From NCBI RefSeq assembly GCF_024494385.1, contig NZ_JAEVLT010000001.1, positions 1-64,000 of the forward strand: DNA of 64,000 nucleotides, written 5' to 3'. The stretch is from Bacillus sp. EB600 (lineage in GTDB: Bacteria; Bacillota; Bacilli; Bacillales; Cytobacillaceae). A program made the translations under genes and the position numbers. This document shows positions 26,101 to 34,198 of the stretch, in pieces; position 1 is the stretch's first letter, and each line of letters begins with the position of its first letter. Below the pieces are notes generated by a model. That model had not been told where the DNA came from and did not search any database. It was given only the letters and a program-made list of their open reading frames with translations.

Positions 26101-26348
26101 GCAATATGCTGACAGTCTTTTTGAAAGGAAGCTAGTTTTGGACAACTGCATTTCGAACGAATCTCACCGCTCTCATTCCTTTCAATCGTGACATGAAAAT
26201 CTTCCATCCCTATTACAGTTGCTTCACAATTATTGGGACCGTAACTTTCAACTATTACTTTATTCGCACGATAAAAAGAGTCTCCTCTTTTGAAGGAGAC
26301 TGTACCGCACATATCTTTAATCATTTTTTCAGTTAATTTACTATTCAA
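23124..26348 (-). CDS. SWIM-finger SNF2-family helicase
   Basis: A 1074-residue Swi2/Snf2 ATPase. An N-terminal SWIM zinc finger (C-S-C-P-K ... D-C-Q-H, about residues 67-81) is followed by a bacterial SNF2-associated region. The ATPase core begins I-R-D-Y-Q-K-N-G-F-K-W near 620, with Walker A D-D-M-G-L-G-K-T near 649, the D-E-A-Q box near 750, T-G-T-P-I-E-N-S near 780 and motif VI Q-A-A-D-R-A-H-R-I-G-Q near 1010. Such enzymes translocate on DNA or remodel protein-nucleic-acid complexes; the Bacillus role is unclear. The start is TTG with AAGGAA 8 bases upstream. The gene stands alone. Confidence 0.93.
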   Translation of the reverse strand: MNSKLTEKMIKDMCGTVSFKRGDSFYRANKVIVESYGPNNCEATVIGMEDFHVTIERNESGEIRSKCSCPKLASFQKDCQHIAAVLVAIYELQQKGASPLSPAGKSQLDSITNQGVTEDFLTLFNDHPVRVSGRLNHFDRREIIAVEITCKPVTIGAVSHMFGIELKLESTKVKNIRDFLEQVTDGVPSTLSASFTHDPSIYCFEKETDAVVKELIQVIQDEKLYLGELPNQPDYVYDPKRLLIPPSAWERLFPSLLRAPLVKLEYEGNTYQGLHLLSEPLPLHFDFSETEGEGFRLKINGLNRMVVMSSYSTVLYEGKFIQMKREEIKLLSDLNQMLEGLGTNQIPIHQEQVRFFLEKVVPGLKKLGKLRISDHITDQLVKAPLIAKLYLDRVNNRLLAGLEFCYEHVVINPLDSRERTSGSLLIRDVKKEKAILKLMDESSFAKTDEGYFLHNEELEYEFLYNVVPKLQKLVQIYATTAVKNRIFRGSARPQIRVKFKRERTNWLEFKFEMDGIPDKQIREVLAALEEKRKYYRLRDGSLLSLEQRDFDEIKRFLNALPVQKEDLESGLNLPIVGGLRLLDMIDDPTTFKLEESFRQFLESITNPDNMAFEIPKSLDPIIRDYQKNGFKWMKTLASYGFGGILADDMGLGKTLQSITFILSELPNIRDRKLPVLIVCPSSLTYNWLNEIKKFAPELHALIIDGNKTKRLNLKKNLVDIDVIITSYPLLLSDSKWYEKQTFHSVFFDEAQAFKNPITKTAKAVKKIQAKNRFALTGTPIENSLEELWSIFHVVFPELFQGLKEFSFLPRKTVARRIRPFLLRRLKEDVLSELPEKIESMESIELLPDQKKLYAAYLAKLRHDTLKHLDKDTLRKNRIKILAGLTRLRQICCHPALFVDGYKGSSAKFEQLMQMVEEARLSGRRVLIFSQFTKMLEIIGRELALQGLTFFYLNGQTPSEERVEICDQFNAGERDLFLISLKAGGTGLNLTGADTVILYDIWWNPAVEQQAADRAHRIGQTNPVQVIKLVACGTIEEKMNELQEKKRHLIEEIIYSEEKTSTTLTEEDIREILMI

Positions 26349-26462
26349 ATGCCAAGTTCCTTCCCGAGGAGTTTCACTTCTATTTTCGAAATGTACATTT
26401 TCAAATTATTCTTCACTATTCATTTTATCATAAGGTAACAACTTTAACCTCTTACAAAGAAA

Positions 26463-26843
26463 TCAACTATAATCCTTTTTTTTCTGAAAGTTTAGTAACC
26501 AACCAATTCCATACTGATCAACTACATTTGCATGAATTGCACCCCAAAATGTATCCTGAAGCTCAGCTGTAATCTTTCCACCTTTGCTAAGAGAGTTATA
26601 CACTCTACGAATTTCTTCCTCGCTTTCACATTCTAAGCTGATGCGGACGTTATCTCCTCCATGGGTCTTTCCAAAGGTATCTGAAAAGTGGATAATACTG
26701 TTTCCTAGCTGAAGTTCAGCATGTAAACACATGCCATCCCCAGTTTTCTGAATATTAGTAATTTCTCCTCCGAATATACCTTTGTAAAACTTCATTACAT
26801 TCAGACAGTTACCTACAAAAATATATGAACTTGCACTCTTCAT
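26463..26843 (-). CDS. VOC/PhnB-like (glyoxalase-fold) protein
   Basis: A 126-residue single-domain vicinal oxygen chelate protein of the PhnB/YjdN type. Family features are M-K-F-Y-K-G-I-F-G-G-E near residues 16-26, H-A-E-L-Q-L-G-N-S-I-I-H-F-S-D near 40-54, and the closing W-G-A-I-H-A-N-V-V-D-Q-Y-G-I-G-W-L-L-N-F. No activity can be assigned; many members are resistance or demethylase-like proteins of unknown substrate. GGAGG precedes the ATG. No operon partner. Confidence 0.88.
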   Translation of the reverse strand: MKSASSYIFVGNCLNVMKFYKGIFGGEITNIQKTGDGMCLHAELQLGNSIIHFSDTFGKTHGGDNVRISLECESEEEIRRVYNSLSKGGKITAELQDTFWGAIHANVVDQYGIGWLLNFQKKKDYS

Positions 26844-26913
26844 TATAATTCCTCCATAAGGCGATTATACTTCTTTGATTTTATCACATTTGGTTTATGA
26901 GCTAAACTGAAAC

Positions 26914-26976
26914 AAAAAGAAGCCGAAGATTTACAAGCTATGAAGAATAGCCTGCAAATTTTCGGCTTCTTAAAAC
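26914..26976 (-). terminator. Long terminator hairpin after the CWC gene
   Basis: On the minus strand, GAAGCCGAAAATTTGCA pairs with a downstream TGTAAATCTTCGGCTTC (one mismatch), followed by TTTTTG. It lies about 70 bases after the CWC stop. Confidence 0.75.
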
Positions 26977-27042
26977 AGAAAAAAATTTATAAACCTGGAA
27001 GATCAATCAGTTTTCTATCTAGTTATATACTAATAACAACCG

Positions 27043-27252
27043 TTATTTTTGTTTTGTTTCTTTCTGATATTTATCTAAGCATTTTTGACAAATACAATGC
27101 TTTCGTCTGCTTTCTGCAGGAACTAACTCAAAAATCCCGCTAGGAAATGTTTCTTGATTACACCAGCAGTTACCGTGTTCTGCAGTTTCCGCCATACAAT
27201 TGTTTTCCTCACCACATATAGGACAATATTTATTATTTAATGACAAACTCAT
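27043..27252 (-). CDS. Cysteine-rich CWC family protein
   Basis: A 69-residue protein with nine cysteines: C-P-I-C at residues 10-13, a later N-C-M, N-C-W-C near 28-31, and H-C-I-C-Q-K-C in the C-terminal half. The N-C-W-C motif and the spacing mark the cysteine-rich CWC family, presumed to bind zinc. Its function is unknown. The ATG lies next to a GGAGCTGG ribosome binding site. It is a single gene bounded by terminators on both sides. Confidence 0.85.
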   Translation of the reverse strand: MSLSLNNKYCPICGEENNCMAETAEHGNCWCNQETFPSGIFELVPAESRRKHCICQKCLDKYQKETKQK

Positions 27253-27283
27253 CCAGCTCCTTCACATAATTATTAATTATAAC

Positions 27284-27318
27284 CAAAAAACAAGAGGCTG
27301 GACCAACTTTCTCCATTC
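27284..27318 (-). terminator. Terminator-like hairpin upstream of the CWC gene
   Basis: On the minus strand, CAAGAG and CTCTTG pair around a 20-base loop and are followed by TTTTTTGG. The short stem with a long loop makes it only a fair candidate. Confidence 0.4.
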
Positions 27319-27390
27319 TCTTGTAATTATTGTATAAGTCAATGCAAATTCTTTTGGCTTTTTAACCTGCGTCCGTTCCATATAATAAGA

Positions 27391-27428
27391 AAAAAATCCT
27401 GCACAGGTTTTCCCCTGTTTAGGATTTT
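27391..27428. terminator. Bidirectional hairpin after the dehydrogenase stump
   Basis: AAAAATCCT-(GC)-ACAGG faces CCTGT-(TT)-AGGATTTTT. It lies 26 bases past the stump's stop codon and has A- and T-runs on each side. Confidence 0.6.
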
Positions 27429-27453
27429 TAAGAGGATCTCTATATGGCTACAT

Positions 27454-27621
27454 CTACACCTCGAAATAGTCCGTATTTCTACTATCCCCATCCGCTCTCT
27501 CCAGTGCATGCTCTAGAAATACAAAGTCTTCCTCTTCCCAAACAGAGATTTGAAAATTTTTCAGTAATTCTAAAACGATTTCATCTGGAATGCTTTTTGT
27601 AATATAAATTTTTGGTTTCAA
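27454..27621 (-). pseudogene. YvcT-like 2-hydroxyacid dehydrogenase remnant (N-terminus only)
   Basis: A 55-residue frame beginning M-K-P-K-I-Y-I-T-K-S-I-P-D-E-I and continuing I-S-V-W-E-E-E-D, then A-L-E-R-A-D-G, before it degenerates and stops. This matches the N-terminal strand-helix-strand of YvcT/GhrB-type dehydrogenases (K-P-x-V-F-I-T-K-x-I-P-E-E and E-V-W-x-E, then K-E-A-D-G-L). The NAD-binding domain is absent. The start would be TTG with a weak, distant AAGGGG. I read it as a relic, although expression as a short peptide cannot be excluded. Confidence 0.65.
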
Positions 27622-27734
27622 TTTCCATTCAACCCCTTAGCTTACTTGGAATTCTTCAACCTAAAAAATATTTTTATAATTGATCTTCAACAATATTAAT
27701 TGGTAGTATGCGAAACCTGCACTAAATGGTTATT

Positions 27735-28844
27735 TTAACGCTCTTCGATTGGTACATACTTTCTTAATGGTGAGCCGATGTACTCCGCACGTGGTCGGAT
27801 TAGACGATTATTGGCATACTGTTCCAATATATGAGCTGTCCAACCTGATGTTCTGCTCACAGCAAAGATCGGAGTAAATAATTCGCTTGGAATCCCCAAG
27901 CTATAATAAGTAGATGCAGAGTAGAAATCCACGTTTGGAAGTAGTCCTTTTTCTTTCTGAATAATATCGTCAATTTTTACAGACATTTCAAATAATTTAC
28001 CCTGACCTGTCAGGGCAGTCAGACGTTTTGACATGCTCTTTAAGAATTTTGCACGTGGGTCTCCTGTTTTATAAACGCGATGACCAAATCCCATGATTTT
28101 TTTCTTTTTTACTAATGCTTCATAAATATAAGCGTCAACATTTTCAACTTCGCCAATTTCCTCGAGCATTTTCATTACAGCTTCATTCGCTCCTCCGTGC
28201 AAGGGCCCGCTTAAGGTACCAATTGCCGACACAATACCTGCATAAATGTTTGCCAACGTCCCTACTGTTACACGCGAAGCAAATGTGGACGCATTAAGTT
28301 CATGGTCAGCATGAAGGACTAGCGCCGTATCCAGTGACTTAATCGCAAGCTCCTCTGGTTTTTCACCATTTAGCATATATAGGAAATTTTGTGCAAATGA
28401 AAATTCCGGTTTAGGTGATAAAATTTCTTTTCCTTCTTTAACACGGTGAATGGCAGCTACAACAGTTGAAATCTTTGCTTGAATCTTTAATGCCTTGCGC
28501 CGATTTGCTTCATAAGACATATCGTATGCATCTGGGTCGTACATCTCGAGGGCAGAAACAACAGTCCGAAGCATCGCCATCGGGTGCGTATTTTTTGGAA
28601 GGGCTTTCATTAGTAAAATGACTTCATCAGGTAATAAACCTTGTTGGGCAAGGTCTTTCCTAAGCTCGGTAAGCTCCTCCTTTGATGGCAATTCATCATT
28701 CCACAGCAAGAATACAACCTCTTCGAAGCTAGCATACTTGGCTAATTCATCAATATTGATCCCCCTATAAGTTAAAACACCATCAATAATCGAACTAATC
28801 CCTGATTGCGTCGCCACAACCCCTTCTAATCCTGCTGCTGACAT
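27735..28844 (-). CDS. Citrate synthase (CitZ-like)
   Basis: A 369-residue type II-like bacterial citrate synthase, joining acetyl-CoA and oxaloacetate at the entry to the TCA cycle. Catalytic His lie in G-P-L-H-G-G-A-N-E near residue 213 and G-F-G-H-R-V-Y near 253, and the catalytic Asp in V-D-F-Y-S-A-S near 304. The N-terminal A-S-F-E-E-V-V-F-L-L-W stretch and the C-terminal I-R-P-R-A-E-Y-I-G are CitZ-like. The start is the ATG preceded by GAGGAGAG. It is divergent from a LysR gene, the arrangement of citA-citR in B. subtilis, although the protein itself is not CitA-like. Confidence 0.95.
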   Translation of the reverse strand: MSAAGLEGVVATQSGISSIIDGVLTYRGINIDELAKYASFEEVVFLLWNDELPSKEELTELRKDLAQQGLLPDEVILLMKALPKNTHPMAMLRTVVSALEMYDPDAYDMSYEANRRKALKIQAKISTVVAAIHRVKEGKEILSPKPEFSFAQNFLYMLNGEKPEELAIKSLDTALVLHADHELNASTFASRVTVGTLANIYAGIVSAIGTLSGPLHGGANEAVMKMLEEIGEVENVDAYIYEALVKKKKIMGFGHRVYKTGDPRAKFLKSMSKRLTALTGQGKLFEMSVKIDDIIQKEKGLLPNVDFYSASTYYSLGIPSELFTPIFAVSRTSGWTAHILEQYANNRLIRPRAEYIGSPLRKYVPIEER

Positions 28845-29048
28845 TGTAATCTCTCCTCTCATTCTCTTCCTCAAAAGTCAACTATTTATCTGTAAAATTA
28901 TAAAAATCTAATTACTAAAAATCGATTGCACATATTGTCTTAAAATTCCAATTATTCTACACTTATTACTTTACATCTCCTCATTCTATAAGTAAAATGA
29001 ATAATTAGAATATATACTATGAATATTAAGAATAAATAGGAGTCTATT

Positions 29049-29930
29049 ATGGAATTACGTGACTTAAAATCGTTTATTGAAGTGGCTGCTCACAAAAGTT
29101 TTACAAAGGCTGCAGCGCATTCCTACTTGACCCAGCCTTCGTTAAGTAAAGCTGTTAAAAAACTCGAAGAAGAGTTACATATGGAGCTTTTCGACCGTTC
29201 AACGAGAAATTTACGACTGACTGATGCAGGAAGAATTGTTTACCAACAAGGCCACAAAGCGCTTTCAGCCTTGGCAGAGTTGGATATCCTCCTTGATGAG
29301 CTAAAAGATATCGCCATCGGAAAAATTAAAATGGGCATCCCACCATTGATTGGGACATTGTTTTTCCCGAGAATTGCTCGCACTTTTAACAAAAAGTATC
29401 CAAAAGTAATGCTTGAGCTAGTTGAACTTGGAGCAAAACGAATCTGTCAACTTGTTGAAAATGGAGAAATCGATCTTGGTATCATTGTTCTGCCTGCAAG
29501 TGAGACTAAATTTGATGTTTATCCGTTCATTCAAGATGAATTCGTTTTATACGTGCATGAGGATCATAAGCTTGCCAAAAAAAGCTCCGTTACTCTTCGT
29601 GAATTAGAGGACGAGAAGTTTATCATTTTTTCCGAGGATTTTGCCTTACATGATTATATTAAACAGTCATGTGAGGATGCTGGGTTCACACCGGATATCT
29701 CCTATCAAAGCTCGCAATGGGATTTGATCATAGAGCTTGTTTCATCAAATCTTGGAATTACGCTCATGCCTATATCAATTTATTACAAACAAACCAACAG
29801 TAATGTCAAAATTATTCCTATTGAAAAACCGAATCTCTATTGGAAACTTGGAATTATTACAAAAAAAGAAGCCTACCAATCCTTTGCTTTAAAAGAATTA
29901 TTAAACATGCTCGAGAAAAATGAAATTTAA
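29049..29930 (+). CDS. LysR family regulator divergent from citrate synthase
   Basis: A 293-residue LysR-type regulator. It has the HTH sequence S-F-T-K-A-A-A-H-S-Y-L-T-Q-P-S-L-S-K-A near residues 17-35 and a standard effector domain with I-D-L-G-I-I-V-L-P near 135-143. The 204-base gap to the citrate synthase start should hold both promoters. By analogy with B. subtilis CitR, which represses the adjacent citA, it may control the citrate synthase. That is inference from position. AGGAG lies about 8 bases before the ATG. Confidence 0.92.
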   Translation: MELRDLKSFIEVAAHKSFTKAAAHSYLTQPSLSKAVKKLEEELHMELFDRSTRNLRLTDAGRIVYQQGHKALSALAELDILLDELKDIAIGKIKMGIPPLIGTLFFPRIARTFNKKYPKVMLELVELGAKRICQLVENGEIDLGIIVLPASETKFDVYPFIQDEFVLYVHEDHKLAKKSSVTLRELEDEKFIIFSEDFALHDYIKQSCEDAGFTPDISYQSSQWDLIIELVSSNLGITLMPISIYYKQTNSNVKIIPIEKPNLYWKLGIITKKEAYQSFALKELLNMLEKNEI

Positions 29931-29941
29931 CACTTAATGTT

Positions 29942-29978
29942 GTAGAAAGGCGGTGACTTCTAGTCTCCGCCTTTCTAC
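29942..29978 (+). terminator. Perfect hairpin after the LysR gene
   Basis: GTAGAAAGGCGG pairs with CCGCCTTTCTAC around TGACTTCTAGTCT. There is no T-run directly after the stem, so termination may be weak. The rest up to 30226 holds no recognisable gene. Confidence 0.55.
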
Positions 29979-30226
29979 ATGATCCTTGGTTCTTGATTTT
30001 CAGTCCGGAATTTCCCTTTTTCTAATTCATTCACCCAGCAGTTCCTCCGAAAAACGGGCGTGAGGGTATGCATTTTTATAAGATTTCTTGTTAAGAGAGG
30101 AACATGTAATATTTTCCTCTTCTGATTATTTTTCATTGGGAAATTATTTGCAGGACATACTAGAAGCGGAACATTTAGTAAATTTGTTTAATTTTGCGAG
30201 TTATATTTGCCGTTGGGGGAATTGGA

Positions 30227-31696
30227 ATGAAGACAAGAATGGCCATTTGGGCAGGCAAAACCGCGGGAACACTGAGCCGAACGATGGGAAACGATGGTAC
30301 TACCATTCCTGGAGTTGTAGCAAGAAAAGTAGACCCTGGCTTTTTGCGACACTTAAGAAAAACAGCTAAAACGATTATCTATATCACGGGGACAAATGGA
30401 AAAACCACTACTGCCAACTTGACAGCCCATCTCTTTAGGTTTGCTGGAAAAAGGATTATTGCTAATCTAGAGGGTTCAAACATGGTTACAGGTTTATCTG
30501 CTGCTCTTGTCCGTAATACTCCACTATTCGGGTGGAGGGTAAACGAAATCGCTGTAATGGAAGTAGATGAAGCAAGCCTTCCGAAGGTAGTAGCAGAGTG
30601 TCCCCCTGATTATCTGATTGTGACCAATTTTTTCCGGGATCAGCTTGACAGATACGGGGAAGTTGATGTTCTCATTGAAAAAATGAAAGATAGTCTGCGC
30701 CCGTTTGACATAAAGTTTATTTTGAATAGTGATGACCCATTTGTCCACCGCTTTTCCGATCTTCAAAAGGAGAATATTTATGTTGGTCTAGATGCTGATG
30801 CTTATCCGTTTCAGTCTTATACGATGGGCGAATCGAAATATTGCCCCGAATGTGCTAAAGAACTCACCTACAGCACCATCCATTACGGTCAGTTAGGGCA
30901 TTACCATTGCCACTGCGGGTTTTCACGGCCGGAACCAACCTTTTCTGCAGAAAAGGTCGATACGGGCCGACAAGGTTTACGGCTCATAATGGATGGGGAA
31001 GCATATTCGACAACCCTAAAGGGAATGTACAATGCCTACAACGCTCTGTTGGCGATGACCGTGTGCCGTACGTTAGGGATCAACGAATCGCACATTCAAG
31101 CGGGACTCATCTCCTATCATCAATCAAACGGCAGAATGCAGGAATTCTTACTCAATGGGCTTAAGTGGAAACTCAACCTTGTGAAAAATCCTGCAGGCGG
31201 AAACGTTACCCTTTCAGAATTTATACGTACAAATGATTCGAAACAATTGATTTTCTGCTTGAATGATGAACCTGCAGATGGAGAAGATATCTCCTGGATA
31301 TGGGATATTGATTTTGAAGTGGCAAACCGGGAAGATGTATGTGGCTTTATTGCGTCCGGAAAGCGGGCATACGATGCAGCAATCAGGATGAAATATGCAG
31401 GTATCCCTGCCGAAAAAATCATGATCCTGCCCGACCTGAAAGCAGCAATGCTTTATGCAAAAGCAACAGAAGTTCCCGCTTACATCATGGCAACATATAC
31501 CTGCCTTGCACCTTTGATAAAAATCCTTTCAAAGAGTGCAGACAAGCAGCAAAAAGGAGATGAGAGCATTGGAACTGTTACTTTACCACTTTTGTCCAGA
31601 TACCTTAAACCTGTATGGGGACAGAGGCAATATCATCTGTTTAAAAAAGCGATGCGAATGGCGGGGTATTACCCTGCGAGTCGAAGAAATAAATAA
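30227..31696 (+). CDS. murT: Lipid II isoglutaminyl synthase, Mur ligase subunit
   Basis: MurT works with GatD to amidate the D-Glu of lipid II to D-isoglutamine. The 489-residue protein has P-loop G-T-N-G-K-T-T-T near residues 54-61, the Mur ligase middle domain, a four-Cys zinc ribbon (C-P-E-C near 205 and C-H-C near 228) and a C-terminal DUF1727 domain with N-D-E-P-A-D-G-E-D-I-S-W-I-W-D. MurT proteins are usually about 440 residues. Here the frame runs on about 45 residues past the expected end, overlapping gatD by 128 bases. The start is ATG with TGGGGG upstream; a TTG 11 codons earlier is unsupported. Confidence 0.92.
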   Translation: MKTRMAIWAGKTAGTLSRTMGNDGTTIPGVVARKVDPGFLRHLRKTAKTIIYITGTNGKTTTANLTAHLFRFAGKRIIANLEGSNMVTGLSAALVRNTPLFGWRVNEIAVMEVDEASLPKVVAECPPDYLIVTNFFRDQLDRYGEVDVLIEKMKDSLRPFDIKFILNSDDPFVHRFSDLQKENIYVGLDADAYPFQSYTMGESKYCPECAKELTYSTIHYGQLGHYHCHCGFSRPEPTFSAEKVDTGRQGLRLIMDGEAYSTTLKGMYNAYNALLAMTVCRTLGINESHIQAGLISYHQSNGRMQEFLLNGLKWKLNLVKNPAGGNVTLSEFIRTNDSKQLIFCLNDEPADGEDISWIWDIDFEVANREDVCGFIASGKRAYDAAIRMKYAGIPAEKIMILPDLKAAMLYAKATEVPAYIMATYTCLAPLIKILSKSADKQQKGDESIGTVTLPLLSRYLKPVWGQRQYHLFKKAMRMAGYYPASRRNK

Positions 31697-32324
31697 ACCC
31701 GATGATTTACAAAAGAAAGAGTGCGATTTATTTATGATTGGCGGCGGCAGTGACCGGGAGCAGGCCATCGCCACAGACAGACTCTCCCCTCTGGTCAGGG
31801 AAATCAAAGCGTGGGTTGAAGACGGCGTCTCTGCCCTTACCATTTGTGGTGGATACCAGTTTTTAGGTGAATATTTGCAAACAAACAGTGGCCAAAAGTT
31901 AACAGGAATGGGCATCCTTCCTTTCTATACAAAAGCGGAGAATGACAGATTGATGTCAAATCTTTTAATAGAATCGGGGCATTTTGGAAGGATTGTTGGT
32001 TTTGAGAACCACAGTGGCAGAACCTACCATGACTTTCCCACCCTTGGTAAAGTGGTCAAGGGTTTTGGAAACAATGAAAATAGCGGTGAAGAAGGGCTTC
32101 ACTACCACCATCTCATCGGTACTTATCTTCATGGGCCCATTCTCACCAAAAATCCAGGAATCGCAGATTACCTAATTGAGAAGGCATACGAACGTAAATC
32201 GGGAAAAAAACTGGAACCGCTCGATGATCAAATGGAAAATGAAGCAAAACAGTATGCCTGGAACCGATTTAGTAGGGGCCGGACCACATGGATTGATCAA
32301 GTTTGGCGGAGAAGGTTATCATAA
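31569..32324 (+). CDS. gatD: Lipid II isoglutaminyl synthase, glutaminase subunit
   Basis: GatD releases ammonia from glutamine for MurT. The 251-residue class I glutamine amidotransferase has the nucleophile C93 in T-I-C-G-G-Y-Q-F-L-G and the catalytic His in T-Y-L-H-G-P near residue 187. The N-terminal L-N-L-Y-G-D-R-G-N is typical of GatD/CobB-like enzymes. The start is a TTG, fixed by AAGGAG 9 bases upstream; the longer frame has no SD. Translation starts well inside murT in another frame, so the two are coupled. Confidence 0.93.
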   Translation: MELLLYHFCPDTLNLYGDRGNIICLKKRCEWRGITLRVEEINKPDDLQKKECDLFMIGGGSDREQAIATDRLSPLVREIKAWVEDGVSALTICGGYQFLGEYLQTNSGQKLTGMGILPFYTKAENDRLMSNLLIESGHFGRIVGFENHSGRTYHDFPTLGKVVKGFGNNENSGEEGLHYHHLIGTYLHGPILTKNPGIADYLIEKAYERKSGKKLEPLDDQMENEAKQYAWNRFSRGRTTWIDQVWRRRLS

Positions 32325-32344
32325 GAATGGTTTTTCAAACAGTA

Positions 32345-32812
32345 TTGTTACCATGAAGTGCTTTTTTGGGTGCTGATGGTCACGAGTATCCACATCTTGT
32401 TACCATGATGCGCTTTTTTGGGCGCTGATGGTCACGAGTATCCACATCTTGTTACCATGATGCGCTTTTTTGGCCGCTAGTGGTCACGGGAATCCACATC
32501 TTGTTACCATGATGCGCTTTTTTAGGCGCTAGTGGTCACGAGTATCCACATCTTGTTACCATGAAGTGCTTTTTTGGGCGCTGATGGTCACGGGAATCCA
32601 CATCTTGTTACCATGATGCGCTTTTTTAGGCGCTAGTGGTCACGAGTATCCACATCTTGTTACCATGATGCGCTTTTTTGGCCGCTGATGGTCACGAGTA
32701 TCCACATCTTGTTACCATGATGCGCTTTTTTGGGTGCTGATGGTCACGAGAATCCACATCTTGTTACCATGATGCGCTTTTTTGGGTGCTGATGGTCACG
32801 AGAATCCAATAT
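32345..32812. repeat. Tandem array of nine 52-bp hairpin-forming repeats
   Basis: Nine consecutive units of exactly 52 bp fill 32345-32812 with no spacers. Each begins TTGTTACCATGATGCGC, has TTTTTT, then GGCGCTGATGGTCACG and ends ATCCACATC. The halves pair: GTTACCAT with ATGGTCAC (one G-U) and GCGC with GCGC, so each unit can form a hairpin with a T-rich loop. Units differ at a few positions (GATGCGC or GAAGTGC; GGGCGC, GGCCGC, GGGTGC or AGGCGC; GCTGATGG or GCTAGTGG; GAGTATCC, GGGAATCC or GAGAATCC), and several changes keep pairing by G-U. No long open frame crosses it. It lies between gatD and the patB terminator. Confidence 0.95.
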
Positions 32813-32831
32813 TCTATTAGTGAAGCGAATA

Positions 32832-32861
32832 AAAGGACCTTCAAAAAGAAGGTCCTCTGTC
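32832..32861 (-). terminator. Terminator of the patB gene
   Basis: On the minus strand, AGGACCTT pairs with AAGGTCCT around CTTTTTG, followed by TTTATT. It lies 14 bases past the patB stop. Confidence 0.85.
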
Positions 32862-32874
32862 ATTTGAACTCCTG

Positions 32875-34065
32875 TTAGCGAATATCTTCAAATTCCCGAG
32901 CGATTCTTTCAAATGCTTCCTTGATTAGCGGCCGGGGCGATGGAAGGCAAATTCTTTGATATGGTAAGCCTTCTTCCCCAAACATCCTTCCATCCTCTAA
33001 AATAACGTTCGCTTTGTTGTAAATACGATCATGAACTTCCGTAGGAGAAAGTCCATAGCCACTAAAGTCCATCCACATTAAATAAGTACCTTCAGGAATT
33101 CTCGTCTTTACTTTCGGCATTCTTTCAGAGAGAAAGTTTTTCACCCAGTCCATGGTGCCATCAATATATTCCTTCAGCTGCTCCAGCCATTCTTCGCCTT
33201 CATTGTATGCTGCGATGAGGGCAGAAATGGCAAAGGGTGTTGCCACTTGGTTACCAAGGGCTTTTACAAATTTCTCACGAAGTTCAGGATTTGGCAGAAT
33301 CATATTTGTACAATGAAGCCCCGCAACATTGAAGGTTTTGTTTATAGCTGTACACGTAATAATATGACTGTCATCATCGGCTGCTTTTGCAATTGGAGTA
33401 AAGACTAGGTCCCGACGGATTAAGTCTCCGTGAATTTCATCAGCCACAATCAGCACCCCATTTTGGGCACAAATGTCAGAGAGTTTTTTCAGATCCTCTC
33501 TACTAAAAATTCTTCCGGTTGGATTGTGGGGATTACACAAAATAAACATTTTCGTTTGTTCATCTTTTGCTTTTGCCTCAAAGTCCCCAAAATCAATCGA
33601 ATAATAACCTTCATCATCACATATTAAAGCATTATTAACAACCCTTCTTCCGTTACCTTCAATAGCTCTTGTAAATGGAGGATATACCGGACGTTGAATG
33701 ATGACTCCATCCCCCGGCTCTGTAAAAGCACGAACGGCCACATTAAGTGCAAAGACCGTCCCTGGGCTGTAGACAATTTCCTCCTTTTTAATTTCCCAGT
33801 CATGGTGCTTTTTAAACCAGTGCTGTACTGCTTCATAATACTCATCAGGAAATACAGAATAGCCAAAGATTCGATGATCAACCGTTTTATGTAAAGCATC
33901 TATGACCGGTTGTGGGATCGGTAAATCCATGTCTGCTGTAAAAAGCGGTAACGAATCTGCATCATATCTTTCCGTTATGCCATTTTTTTTAATTCTTTCT
34001 CCTCCATCCCACTTTAGGGAGTATGTGCCACGCCGATTAACGATTTCATCAAAATTATATTTCAT
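32875..34065 (-). CDS. patB: MalY/PatB family aminotransferase (cystathionine beta-lyase)
   Basis: A 396-residue fold-type I PLP enzyme of the MalY/PatB family, which performs C-S beta-lyase chemistry on cystathionine and cysteine. Typical features are the start F-D-E-I-V-N-R-R-G-T-Y-S-L-K-W-D, N-P-H-N-P-T-G-R near residue 186, D-E-I-H-G-D-L near 218 and the PLP-binding Lys in A-I-N-K-T-F-N-V-A-G near 241. The length is normal. GAAAGGTGG precedes the ATG. It is monocistronic; no S-box or T-box leader is visible upstream. Confidence 0.92.
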   Translation of the reverse strand: MKYNFDEIVNRRGTYSLKWDGGERIKKNGITERYDADSLPLFTADMDLPIPQPVIDALHKTVDHRIFGYSVFPDEYYEAVQHWFKKHHDWEIKKEEIVYSPGTVFALNVAVRAFTEPGDGVIIQRPVYPPFTRAIEGNGRRVVNNALICDDEGYYSIDFGDFEAKAKDEQTKMFILCNPHNPTGRIFSREDLKKLSDICAQNGVLIVADEIHGDLIRRDLVFTPIAKAADDDSHIITCTAINKTFNVAGLHCTNMILPNPELREKFVKALGNQVATPFAISALIAAYNEGEEWLEQLKEYIDGTMDWVKNFLSERMPKVKTRIPEGTYLMWMDFSGYGLSPTEVHDRIYNKANVILEDGRMFGEEGLPYQRICLPSPRPLIKEAFERIAREFEDIR

Positions 34066-34198
34066 AGTAGATCCACCTTTCGTATGGTAGGGCTTTAGCT
34101 CTTTATTTTTTAAACAGGTGCTCTAGTAGATATAGTTTATCCGCTTCCTAGAAATGAAACACCTTTGCTCTTTTCTGCTTATTACTATCGCATTACCA

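Noticed and set aside
30088..30369. A 93-codon frame before murT
   Set aside because: It overlaps murT out of frame and its translation is of low complexity, with no family match.
32345..32812. CRISPR array
   Set aside because: The whole 52-bp unit repeats with no unique spacers, and there are no cas genes.
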